DNA of 64,000 nucleotides from an uncultured bacterium (lineage in GTDB: Bacteria; Planctomycetota; UBA1135; GCA-002686595), in the NCBI GenBank assembly GCA_937910685.1, contig CALEMP010000203.1:1-64000 (forward strand). Direction: 5' to 3'. Below, piece after piece: positions 7,516 through 15,475 of this stretch. Each line of letters starts with the position of its first letter. Position 1 is the first letter of the stretch. The notes beneath the pieces are model-generated. The model was not told where the DNA came from, ran no database searches, and worked only from the letters and a program-made list of their open reading frames with translations. A program made the translations under genes and the position numbers.

Positions 7516-9773
7516 TGGAGCCGTCAAACATTGAAGAGGCCCAGCAAACCGAGGACGCCATGACAAGCACTGATTCCACGCAAAACGATCTGCACATGAG
7601 GCCTTCCGTTACCGGCTTCCCCATGCCCGATGACGCACCCGCCCCCGGGGCTTGCATCCGGGTGGAGCGCCCCGAAGCCGGTCTAGCGGTTGTGATTTTC
7701 GATCCGCCCCATCGGTCCTTCCCGATTTTTGACGCGCCCTTGTTGCGGGATCTGGACATTGTCTTGAGCGGGCTTGAGGGGGACACCAGCCTAAAGGGCA
7801 TTGTGTTCACCGGCCGTCATCCCGGGCAGTTCCTGGCAGGCGCGGATGTGGAAGCAATCCAGAAAATCACCGACCCCGCATTGGTGGAACAGGCAGTGAT
7901 TGCCGTGCATGCCCTCTTTGATCGGGTCGAGCGCCTCAAGCCGCGTACGGTGGCTGCAGTTGGCGGTCCGGTCCCGGGCGGGGCCTTTGAGTTCTCTCTT
8001 GCCTGTGACCGTATTCTGTTGGTGGACGGCAAGTCCTCGCGCATCGGTCTGCCCGAAACCATGCTGGGGATTCTTCCCGGCTGGGGAGGCACCCACCGCT
8101 TGCCCCGACGCATCGGAATCCCAAAAGCCCTCGACTGCATTTTGACCGGTCGACTGCTGCCCGCCAAGCCCGCTAAGAAACGGGGGCTGGTGGATCGCTT
8201 GGTGCACTCGGAAGATCTCGTGCGAGTGGCTATAGAAGTGGCCATGGGGCGTAAGAGCTGCCGCCGGGCATCACGGGGAATCTGGAGGTGGTTGATCGAC
8301 CGCAACCCACTCGCCAAAGCCATCATCCGAGATCAAGCTCTGAAAGGGGTCGATTCCAAAGCGCACGGCAAGTACCCGGCGCCCTATGCGGCTCTGGACC
8401 TGGTGCTCTCGGCTCCCGGCGCCTCCCATTCCACTTGGGCCCGCAGGGAGGCCGAGGCAATCGGCTCGCTTGCCACTGGCTCGGTCTGCAAGAGTCTCGT
8501 GGGGATCTTCTTTGCCTCCGAGGCTGCGAAGAAACTCGGCAAGCGCGCGGATGGCAGCGAGCCCAGCCGCCCGGTTCAAGCGACCGTCGTGGGAGCCGGA
8601 GTGATGGGGGCGGGGATTGCCTCCAGCCTGGCTTTGGCCAAGGTCAGCGTCCGCTTGGGAGATCTCTCCAGCAAGGCCTTGGCCGGCGCCATTACCAACC
8701 ATCGCAAGGAGGTGGATAAACGCCGCCGCCGCAAGCGCTTGCAGCCCCATGATGCCAATGCGGCCATCGATCACTTAGTGGGTGTGGAAGGGTTAGTGGG
8801 CATGACCCAGTCGGAAATCGCCATTGAAGCCGTGGCCGAGGTGCTGCATGTGAAAGCCAGCGTCTTTGGGGAGCTAGCCGGACAACTGAGCGACGACGCG
8901 ATCCTAGCCACGAACACTTCGAGCCTTAGCGTTAGCGCCATTGCCAAGGACCTGCCGCACCCCGAGCGTGTGGTGGGCATGCACTTCTTCAATCCCGTCA
9001 AGGCAATGCCCCTGGTGGAAGTAGTGCGGGGTGAAGAAACCAACGACGAGACTGTTACGCGTACCTGTGCACTGGCGATTGCCATGGGCAAGACCCCGGT
9101 GGTCACCCGTGACGTGCCAGGCTTCCTGGTCAACCGTATTCTGGGCCCGTACTTGGACGAGGCGGTGCGCCTCTTCGTGGGAGGTGCGGATGTGGAGCAC
9201 GTGGATGCCTTGATGCTGAATTTCGGCATGCCCATGGGACCCTTTGTGTTGCTCGATGAGGTGGGCTTTGACATCGCTCAGCACGCCGCAGCGAGTTTGC
9301 ATGCGGGTTACGGCGGACGCATGGCGCCATGCCCAGGATTGACAGGCATGAGCGATGACACACGTCTCGGTCGTAAGACCGGCAAGGGTTTTTATGATCA
9401 CCCCAAGGAGGGTGACCGCAAGAGCAAGCGCAAGCTGGCCCAGGACCTAGCTCACTTTCAGACCGAATCTTGGGCGGGGAGTTTGCCCGACGGGGAGATC
9501 ACGGATCGCTTGGTCTATGCCATGGTCGGTGAAGCGGCACGCTGCCTTGAAGAGAACGTGGTAGAGAGCGAGTCCATCCTCGATCTTGCTTCAGTCTTTG
9601 GCACGGGCTTCGCCCCATTCCGCGGCGGACTTTGGAGTCACGCCAAGAGGGTTGGTTTGGGTGCGGTTTGCAGCCGCATGACCGAGTTGCACCAAAAGGA
9701 AGATGTGCAAGCCCGAGGCGCCGGCGCCGAGCGCTTCGACCCGGCTCCGGTGGCTGCGCAGATGGTGGATTGA
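7515..9773 (+). CDS. fadJ: Bifunctional enoyl-CoA hydratase / 3-hydroxyacyl-CoA dehydrogenase
   Basis: This 752-residue enzyme carries the second and third steps of beta-oxidation. The N-terminal crotonase domain (about 40-300) has the oxyanion/catalytic segments GGAFEFSLACDR and LPETMLGILPGWGGT, each with its Glu. The NAD-binding domain starts near residue 357 with GAGVMGAGI, and the dehydrogenase catalytic His-containing HFFNPVKAMPLVE lies near 490. A C-terminal helical repeat follows. The start overlaps the thiolase stop. A second in-frame ATG at 7560 is possible, because the first ~40 residues are poorly conserved in character. It presumably forms the trifunctional complex with the thiolase. 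Confidence 0.94.
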   Translation: MEPSNIEEAQQTEDAMTSTDSTQNDLHMRPSVTGFPMPDDAPAPGACIRVERPEAGLAVVIFDPPHRSFPIFDAPLLRDLDIVLSGLEGDTSLKGIVFTGRHPGQFLAGADVEAIQKITDPALVEQAVIAVHALFDRVERLKPRTVAAVGGPVPGGAFEFSLACDRILLVDGKSSRIGLPETMLGILPGWGGTHRLPRRIGIPKALDCILTGRLLPAKPAKKRGLVDRLVHSEDLVRVAIEVAMGRKSCRRASRGIWRWLIDRNPLAKAIIRDQALKGVDSKAHGKYPAPYAALDLVLSAPGASHSTWARREAEAIGSLATGSVCKSLVGIFFASEAAKKLGKRADGSEPSRPVQATVVGAGVMGAGIASSLALAKVSVRLGDLSSKALAGAITNHRKEVDKRRRRKRLQPHDANAAIDHLVGVEGLVGMTQSEIAIEAVAEVLHVKASVFGELAGQLSDDAILATNTSSLSVSAIAKDLPHPERVVGMHFFNPVKAMPLVEVVRGEETNDETVTRTCALAIAMGKTPVVTRDVPGFLVNRILGPYLDEAVRLFVGGADVEHVDALMLNFGMPMGPFVLLDEVGFDIAQHAAASLHAGYGGRMAPCPGLTGMSDDTRLGRKTGKGFYDHPKEGDRKSKRKLAQDLAHFQTESWAGSLPDGEITDRLVYAMVGEAARCLEENVVESESILDLASVFGTGFAPFRGGLWSHAKRVGLGAVCSRMTELHQKEDVQARGAGAERFDPAPVAAQMVD

Positions 9774-9990
9774 AGGCCCCTGGGGGAGATTTAATCAGGG
9801 CAAGGGTGCGAGCAACCATAGGGGGCAGCCTGCCTTTCGGCCAAGGTGTAAACCGCGTGGCACTCGAAGGTCTGGCATGAGGAACTGCCCCGGGCCCCGT
9901 TGAGCATAGGCATGTCCCATGACCGCAACAGAACCGCGGGGGTTTACTGGGACCATGGGGCGCGTGGCCTGAAATGACTGCCGTCCCTGC

Positions 9991-10698
9991 TTACAGAATC
10001 AGTGGCAAGCGCTCGATCAGGTCCTCTTTTCCGTCGTCTTCGATCGGGTCCTCACCTAGGAACACATCAAACAGTGACCAGCAAAGGGACTTGGAAATGA
10101 GCTTCGGTTGTGCCTTTCCGTTGATCGAAGTGTGGAGTTCGCCACCCGGGCGCCAAGTGAAAACCACTTCGCAGTACTCTGCCAGTTCATCTAGGTTGCC
10201 AAAGTAGGCGCGGAATTTCTTGAGGGCCTCAGTTCCGTTGTCCCAGTCCTTGCGTTTGCCAGCAATGGTGAGCCGCGGCTCAATCGAATCGCTGAACGCC
10301 TCTTCCACATCTTCACCGTCCACGTCGCGGCAGAAGACCAAGCGGATCGACTTGATCATGTCATCCTTCAAAAGGGCTGCGTAGAGCTTCTCGTCCTTGA
10401 TCAGGGTTTCCTTGTCCTTGCCCTTCCAGGTGCTGAGTTTTGTTTTGGCTGCCTCGGTGTCCACATACAAGCCGAAGGTGTAGACCCAAACGCTGAACCA
10501 AGTCTTGGTGCGCAAACCAATTCCAGCGAGGGACGTACCGGTGGCTTTCCCGTCCTTGGGTGTGCCTTCCGCATCGCGGGTCACAGGAAAAATGTAACCC
10601 TTGTCCTCATAGTCGATCGTTTCGACTTTCTTTGCATCCTGAAGGGAGTGCAGGCTGGGGACGAGGAGAAGGGGCAAGAGGAAGAGCAGTGATTTCAC
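9991..10698 (-). CDS. Secreted chalcone-isomerase-like protein
   Basis: This 235-residue protein has a Sec signal peptide (KSLLFLLPLLLVPSLHSLQ) and a chalcone-isomerase-like fold segment, GTSLAGIGLRTKTWFSVWVY, typical of bacterial periplasmic members (PF16036 type). These proteins are not known to act on chalcones and may bind fatty acids or other lipids. The GTG start at 10698 was chosen because AGGAG lies 7 bases before it and the signal peptide begins right after. The frame continues upstream to 10746 without support. No partner gene is obvious; a lipid kinase lies upstream on the same strand. Confidence 0.75.
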   Translation of the reverse strand: MKSLLFLLPLLLVPSLHSLQDAKKVETIDYEDKGYIFPVTRDAEGTPKDGKATGTSLAGIGLRTKTWFSVWVYTFGLYVDTEAAKTKLSTWKGKDKETLIKDEKLYAALLKDDMIKSIRLVFCRDVDGEDVEEAFSDSIEPRLTIAGKRKDWDNGTEALKKFRAYFGNLDELAEYCEVVFTWRPGGELHTSINGKAQPKLISKSLCWSLFDVFLGEDPIEDDGKEDLIERLPLIL

Positions 10699-10842
10699 GG
10701 GGGACTCCTGAATGTTGGAGGTTAATGGCGGACGAGAAATATTCACGCCAGGGAAACTAGCCTAGCGTTTCGAGGGTTGGGGCAGGGGAAAACCCTCGCG
10801 CACCCCAGCCTAACCTTGCTGCGTTCCAGTCAAGATGTCACC

Positions 10843-11730
10843 TCAGGCCCACAGGCACGCCCGCTGGGGCAGGACCTCAAGGGTCAGCTCATGTCCTGGG
10901 AACCATTCCCCATCGATCACGACCCCCGAGTCATCCTCCAATCGTAAATCCACGTGAGTCGCTTGCCGGTGACGCACGAGGGGCGAGCCCATGTGCTTGC
11001 CCGAATGCACTTTCACCAAGAGTGCGAGTAACTTGGGCCGAAACCCGCGCCGGATTGTGACCACATCGAGTTTTCCATCGTCGAGCAATGCTGGCGGGGC
11101 CACGCGCATGCCACGGCCGGAGTGTTGGGTCAGGGCGGCTACGCCCAGGACCTCGTCCCGATCGCATTCGCCGTCAACGTACGTGGCACCGGGGATGATT
11201 CTTGGTCTTAGGAGTTCGACCAAGGTGGCCAGGTCATAGCGCAGGCCGCGCGCCCAGCGCATGCTCTCCGAGCGTGTCGTGATGCGCGCTGCCGCGCCCC
11301 AACCGATCACGTTGATCGCATGGTGTACGGTGCCGTCGAGAGTGGCCCGGATGACATCCAGTGGGCGCGTCTTTCTAGCCAACACACGTTCGATCGCTTG
11401 TTCGCAAGAGGTCAGGCCCACGTCCAAGGCCAGTGAGTTTCCCGAGCCAACCGGCAGGGTGCCGATATTTAAGTCACGCCCGGCGCCCATGAGCCCGTTC
11501 ACGACCTCGTAGATCGTCCCGTCCCCGCCCACGGCTATGACAACTTGGGCTGGAGCGCATGACCCAGCCAATGTTGCTGCGTCCCCCGCGCCTCGGGTCT
11601 TGAGGACTTCTGAAGTCCAGCCGCCAGCCTTGAGCTGAGCCTTTGCTTTTTCCGCTTCGCCTATGGCTCGACCCTGGCCGGCGGCGGGGTTTGCAATGAG
11701 GATCGCATGGGACGCATTCGGGTGGGGCAT
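10843..11730 (-). CDS. Diacylglycerol kinase-type lipid kinase (YegS/DagK-like)
   Basis: This 295-residue cytoplasmic enzyme is predicted to phosphorylate diacylglycerol or a related lipid using ATP. The N-terminal DAGK catalytic domain begins ILIANPAAGQG, has the nucleotide-binding GGDGT at about 69-73 and the conserved TLPVGSGNSLAL near 95. The C-terminal beta-sandwich domain includes DDGKLDVV, another family motif. Length matches YegS/BmrU-type kinases. It follows the AraC regulator gene with a 47-base gap, so the two may be co-transcribed. The exact lipid cannot be read from the sequence. Confidence 0.88.
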   Translation of the reverse strand: MPHPNASHAILIANPAAGQGRAIGEAEKAKAQLKAGGWTSEVLKTRGAGDAATLAGSCAPAQVVIAVGGDGTIYEVVNGLMGAGRDLNIGTLPVGSGNSLALDVGLTSCEQAIERVLARKTRPLDVIRATLDGTVHHAINVIGWGAAARITTRSESMRWARGLRYDLATLVELLRPRIIPGATYVDGECDRDEVLGVAALTQHSGRGMRVAPPALLDDGKLDVVTIRRGFRPKLLALLVKVHSGKHMGSPLVRHRQATHVDLRLEDDSGVVIDGEWFPGHELTLEVLPQRACLWA

Positions 11731-11777
11731 ATCCCGATCATAGAGATCTTCCGCGGGTTCCCCAAAAGGTCTCCTGT

Positions 11778-12614
11778 TCAGCCCTTACGCCAGAGGTTAG
11801 GGCTGATGCCCACTTCACGCTTGAATGCGCGGTAGAACGTGGAGAGATCTTCGAAGCCGCACTCGAAAGCGATGGAGAGCACCGTCTTCTGGGGCTCGGT
11901 CAAGAGTCGTTGGGCATGACGAATGCGCAACTTGCGCACATAGGCCAGCCAGGATGAATCCGTTGACTGTCGAAACAGTTGCGTGAACCTGCGGCGGGAG
12001 AGGCCGAGGCCAGCCGCTGCCACATTGAGGTTCGTGGCCTCGAAAAAGTGCTCATCGAGATCCTGCACGTAGGCTTCCATGCGGGCCATGGAGTCCCCTT
12101 GGTACCAGGGCCGGCCGGATTTCTCTTGGGGGGGCTTTCCGTCTGATGCCAGATCGGCGAGCAGACGCAGGGTCAAGCTCGTAGCGAGGGCACAGGAGTG
12201 GGGCAGGTTCCGGCTGCGTTCAATCTCGACCCGACGCATGAGCCCCGCGAGGCGCGAGGTGCGGTCCGCGTCTAAGGCGACGATCCCGGCGGGCAGCTTG
12301 GTTGGGTCGAGGGCCGCGATTTCCAAAAGCTCGGGACTCACCCGCAACTCGTCCACCACCAGGGGATCCTGGGGCTCATCCCGGAGTTGCCCACTGGTGT
12401 GCGGTCCAAGGACTAGGAATTGGCCGAGTCCAATGGGGATTCTTGTACCGGCCGATTCGAGCCAGCCGTTGCCCTTGCGCACGATAATCAGGCACAGGTC
12501 GTGCAGCAGCTGGGGGTCAGATGGGTGGAACGGGCTGGTCCGCGTGGAGAGGGATAGTTTCCAGGAGCTGTTGGAGACCATTCTGGGTGCGGTTACGAGA
12601 GGGGCGCTCGGCAT
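11778..12614 (-). CDS. AraC-family transcriptional regulator
   Basis: This 278-residue regulator has a cupin-like N-terminal sensing half (IPIGLGQFLVLGPHTSGQLRDEP fits a jelly-roll strand pair) and a C-terminal double helix-turn-helix. The second AraC signature is clear: LSIAFECGFEDLSTFYRAFKREVGISP. The first HTH contains NVAAAGLGLSRRRFTQLFRQ. The inducer is unknown. The ATG at 12614 gives normal family length. It may control itself and the downstream lipid kinase, as no other nearby gene is an obvious target. Confidence 0.88.
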   Translation of the reverse strand: MPSAPLVTAPRMVSNSSWKLSLSTRTSPFHPSDPQLLHDLCLIIVRKGNGWLESAGTRIPIGLGQFLVLGPHTSGQLRDEPQDPLVVDELRVSPELLEIAALDPTKLPAGIVALDADRTSRLAGLMRRVEIERSRNLPHSCALATSLTLRLLADLASDGKPPQEKSGRPWYQGDSMARMEAYVQDLDEHFFEATNLNVAAAGLGLSRRRFTQLFRQSTDSSWLAYVRKLRIRHAQRLLTEPQKTVLSIAFECGFEDLSTFYRAFKREVGISPNLWRKG

Positions 12615-12909
12615 GGGAATAGGGGCTGATGTGAGGAGGAGTGGCCCTGGGGCCCGTGTTGTAGCATGTTATTGCAAACCTCGCGGATTGGGCGAGCCAA
12701 TTGCCCAGCTTGCACAGGTCTAACGAACGGGAGGGGTCCCAGGGGGCTCAGGCCTATCGAAGATACATGGCTCCTGGGCCTCAGGGAACCGATTCTGACC
12801 CCGCGGTTGGCTCAGGATCCGAACAGCAAGGGCGGCAACGCCCTAGGTCTCGCTCAGCACTTCCAGCAAGAGAAGGACTGGGCAAGGGGCCGGGGGGGGA
12901 TGTGCTAGG

Positions 12910-13176
12910 ATGAGAAGAATGAAACTCGCCAGCGCAGCCATCTTCCTCGGTGTGATCGCCGCTTTTTGCGTGGCGCTCCGGGGCCTCTTCTCCCGGCGAC
13001 GATCGGTGATCGGCGGAGTGATCGCTGCGTCGATGGCTCTCCTGGCGACGGGTCTCGCCTGGTACGCCTGGGCCGAATCACAGTCGACACCCTGGACCCT
13101 TGGCTATGTCGTGGTCGCCGTGGCCAGCGTCGCTTCGGCGTTTCGTCAGTGGACCGCTGGCTCCCCCGGGCGGTGA
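12910..13176 (+). CDS. Small hydrophobic membrane protein
   Basis: This 88-residue protein is predicted to span the membrane three times (about residues 7-24, 34-51, 63-78), with Arg-rich ends and a short RRR cytoplasmic loop. No family was recognised. Two ATG codons lie three codons apart at 12910 and 12919, neither with a strong ribosome-binding site. It converges on the esterase gene. Coding character is supported by the three evenly spaced hydrophobic segments and positive-inside charge. Confidence 0.55.
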   Translation: MRRMKLASAAIFLGVIAAFCVALRGLFSRRRSVIGGVIAASMALLATGLAWYAWAESQSTPWTLGYVVVAVASVASAFRQWTAGSPGR

Positions 13177-13208
13177 TCGTGCTCGATCCGATCGCGAAGG
13201 GCTGAGCC

Positions 13209-14504
13209 CTACTGGTCCAGTTGAATCAGCACGGGATAGAGATGTCCCTTGTCGCCGCGCTCGGCAGAGTGCAGTAGGGACTGGAGGGTGGGCGTTGGTA
13301 CGCCGCTCCAGACCTGTTGTTCGTTCAGGAAGATGCGCACCTCTGTGGAAAGGTCGAGAGTCGCGCTGTCCAGCCAAAGGGAGAGTCCCTTGGTGGAGGC
13401 CACGGGAAGCTGAATGTGAACCTCGTTCTTCTCCCGGTCCAGTTTGGCCACCAGCACGGAATTGATCACAGGCTGCTCCCACCGCAGCCAGTAGAAGTCT
13501 CTCTTCCAAGTGAGGGTCGGTTGCCAGACCACCTGGCTGGGGCGCGCGACTCGCAGCTTGTCTGCGATCTTATCGAAGAGCGCTTGATTGCCTCCGGGGG
13601 GACGTCCATGCCCACGTCCAGTGACCTCCCAGTACTCGAAGTCGTAGCCCCCATAGATGGCCCGTGCGGCTTCGAGCGCCTTGACTGCGCAGCGGTTGGC
13701 GTCGGGTGGGACCTGCACATCGTCATCGCTCTGGTAGATCCGGATCGGGACGTTGAAGAGGTTGGGGATGACCCCTTCCACGATGCCCTCAAGCGTGCCG
13801 CTGGGCCCGGTGAAGGCGGTGGGAGCGCCGGCGGAGGGGGCGAGTCCTGCGACGCGGTCCGCATGATGTGCACCAAGGGTCCAGGAGCCATAGCCGCCCA
13901 TAGAGTGCCCGGCGAGATAGACGCGTCCAGGATCGATATCCCAGGTGCGGCAGGCCCGTTCGATCAACTGGATGACGAACTCCTCGGTGCCTGCGTCGGT
14001 CCAGCCGCACTCGGTTTTCTCGAGCACCTGCGGTGCGATCATGAGCAGATCGTGGGCGTTCGCGGGGAGCGCCCAGCTGGACGCGGCGGGGCCCGCATCG
14101 CCGCTGCCAACGCCCCCGCCGTGCATGGCGATCAGTAGGCCCTTGGGGCTGCTCGTGTTGCCACCAACGATGTAGAGGCCGCGCTTCTCCTCCTCCCAGA
14201 GGTAGGCCCGGCCACTGGACTTCTCGAGCTGCGGCCCCTTGGACCAGAGCTTGCCGATGGACTTCAACCAGGATTTTAGCTGCCGATCGCTGAGGGGCGG
14301 AACGTTGGCCAGCTCTTCGATAATGAGCTCTCGGCGCTCACGGTCTGGGCTCAACCAGGCATCGAGCTCAAGGAACTCCTGCACCAGCTTATTTTGCTGC
14401 CGTTTGGATGGCGCGCGCCCGGATTGCAGGGGGCTCGCCGAGAGCGGAACGCCCGCGCAGATGAAGATCCCTAGGGCCAAGAATGAAAGTCCTAGTCGGT
14501 GCAT
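13209..14504 (-). CDS. Secreted alpha/beta-hydrolase (esterase/depolymerase-like)
   Basis: This 431-residue secreted hydrolase begins with a signal peptide (LSFLALGIFICAGVPLSASP). The alpha/beta core contains an oxyanion region LLIAMHGGGVGSG, a VYLAGHSMGGYGSW nucleophile elbow with the catalytic Ser, and a likely acid/His pair in SDDDVQVPP and TGRGHGRPPGG. This layout matches polyhydroxybutyrate-depolymerase or feruloyl-esterase-like enzymes common in planctomycete secretomes. A C-terminal ~100-residue domain is beta-rich and of unclear role. The gene is divergent from mraZ. Confidence 0.8.
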   Translation of the reverse strand: MHRLGLSFLALGIFICAGVPLSASPLQSGRAPSKRQQNKLVQEFLELDAWLSPDRERRELIIEELANVPPLSDRQLKSWLKSIGKLWSKGPQLEKSSGRAYLWEEEKRGLYIVGGNTSSPKGLLIAMHGGGVGSGDAGPAASSWALPANAHDLLMIAPQVLEKTECGWTDAGTEEFVIQLIERACRTWDIDPGRVYLAGHSMGGYGSWTLGAHHADRVAGLAPSAGAPTAFTGPSGTLEGIVEGVIPNLFNVPIRIYQSDDDVQVPPDANRCAVKALEAARAIYGGYDFEYWEVTGRGHGRPPGGNQALFDKIADKLRVARPSQVVWQPTLTWKRDFYWLRWEQPVINSVLVAKLDREKNEVHIQLPVASTKGLSLWLDSATLDLSTEVRIFLNEQQVWSGVPTPTLQSLLHSAERGDKGHLYPVLIQLDQ

Positions 14505-14676
14505 GGGCTCAGCCTACCGCGAATAGCACAGGTACGGCGAGCTATGGCTGCAGGGCTTAGGCCCCACGAAGGGGAGGGGACGCAGTGGCATAGGGAGGCC
14601 CTTGGGATGTGGAGAACCCGTGGAACCGCTGGTTCGGAGGCCCGAGAAGCCCACTTCAGGGGACTAGGAGCAGGTT
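14505..14676. other. Intergenic, esterase side of the mraZ control region
   Basis: With the repeats at 14677-14772 and the leader up to 14893, this forms a 389-base gap between divergent genes. No coding-like frame or confident promoter for the leftward esterase was found. Confidence 0.3.
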
Positions 14677-14772
14677 TTGGGGTTGGGTCATGTTGGGGCC
14701 AGTTTGGGGATGTCTTGGGGATAACTCTATTTCTAAGGGTGGGGATGGTCTTGTTTTGGGGTCAACTTGGGG
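14677..14772. promoter_or_regulatory. TTGGGG direct-repeat array upstream of mraZ
   Basis: TTGGGG occurs at 14677, 14693, 14704, 14715, 14756 and 14767, with TTGGGT at 14683. Copies at 14693, 14704 and 14715 are spaced exactly 11 bp, as are 14756 and 14767. MraZ in E. coli binds TGGGN repeats at ~10-bp spacing upstream of its own gene, so this is a good candidate autoregulatory operator, with the repeats on one face of the helix. Confidence 0.7.
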
Positions 14773-14779
14773 CAGATCG

Positions 14780-14800
14780 TCATATTTATTAAGAATATGA
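14780..14800 (+). promoter_or_regulatory. AT-rich inverted repeat in the mraZ promoter region
   Basis: TCATATT and AATATGA are perfect 7-bp arms around a 7-base centre, an AT-rich island in GC-rich DNA directly after the TTGGGG array. It may contain the -10 region of mraZ, with the last TTGGGG copies near the -35 position. Confidence 0.4.
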
Positions 14801-14893
14801 TCCTTGAGTGGAGCTGGGGTGGGGGTCGATCCCTTAGAGTTGGATAAGGCTCAAGTCAGCCACTGTCCCGCACCGGTTTCCTACTGCACACAC

Positions 14894-15409
14894 ATGTCCT
14901 CCCCGATCAGATTGCTAGGCGAACACCCGGCCCTTCTGGACCCGGAGGGCAGGATCCAACTCCCCCTCGCCTTGCGCGACGAGTGGAACCACCGCAAATC
15001 TGATTTTGCGTTGATGGCGAATCTCGAACCAGACGGCAGTCTTTGTCTGCGTCTGCGGGAGGATTGGGACAGTTTTACTGAGGATCTGAGAAGGAGTCCC
15101 GGGCTTTCCCCCCGGGCTCGTCAGACCTTGCTGCTTTACGCTGCTCATTCCAGTCCCGTCAGGTGCGATAAGTCCTGGCGGATTCGCGTCCCCGATACTC
15201 TTCTTGAGTTGATCGGCGTGGATCGTAAGGGGGGTGGCCAGCGTGATGTCGTCGTTGTGGGCAACTTCGATGACGTTCGTCTGTGGAGCAAAGAGGGATG
15301 GCAATCCTTCCGCGCCTCCGCCCGCGACGAATACGCAGCTGGGATGGACGAACTCCTGAACGGAAAACCCCTCGGTCCGGAAGGCTTGGTCCAAGAAAGG
15401 TTGGCGTAG
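14894..15409 (+). CDS. mraZ: MraZ transcriptional regulator (orphan)
   Basis: This 171-residue protein resembles MraZ, the DNA-binding regulator at the head of division and cell-wall clusters. Two SpoVT/AbrB-type halves are visible: LLDPEGRIQLPLALRDEW near residue 15 and SWRIRVPDTLLEL with DVVVVGNFDDVRLW near 95-125. These align with the LDSKGRLSVP and GRLLIAP...VMLVGQFNKFELW segments of the E. coli protein. It is about 20 residues longer than usual. I chose the ATG at 14894 because MraZ begins shortly before the first strand; the frame opens at 14804. No rsmH or ftsL follows; the next gene converges, so it is isolated from a dcw cluster. Confidence 0.85.
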   Translation: MSSPIRLLGEHPALLDPEGRIQLPLALRDEWNHRKSDFALMANLEPDGSLCLRLREDWDSFTEDLRRSPGLSPRARQTLLLYAAHSSPVRCDKSWRIRVPDTLLELIGVDRKGGGQRDVVVVGNFDDVRLWSKEGWQSFRASARDEYAAGMDELLNGKPLGPEGLVQERLA

Positions 15410-15475
15410 CGAGGGAGCCGTTTGGTTCCCTCGCTCCCACTTCGTTTGCGGCGCCCGATGTTGGGCACGACTGCT

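Noticed and set aside
9774-9990. tRNA or small RNA gene in the gap after fadJ
   Set aside because: No cloverleaf-like arms, T-loop or terminator were found.
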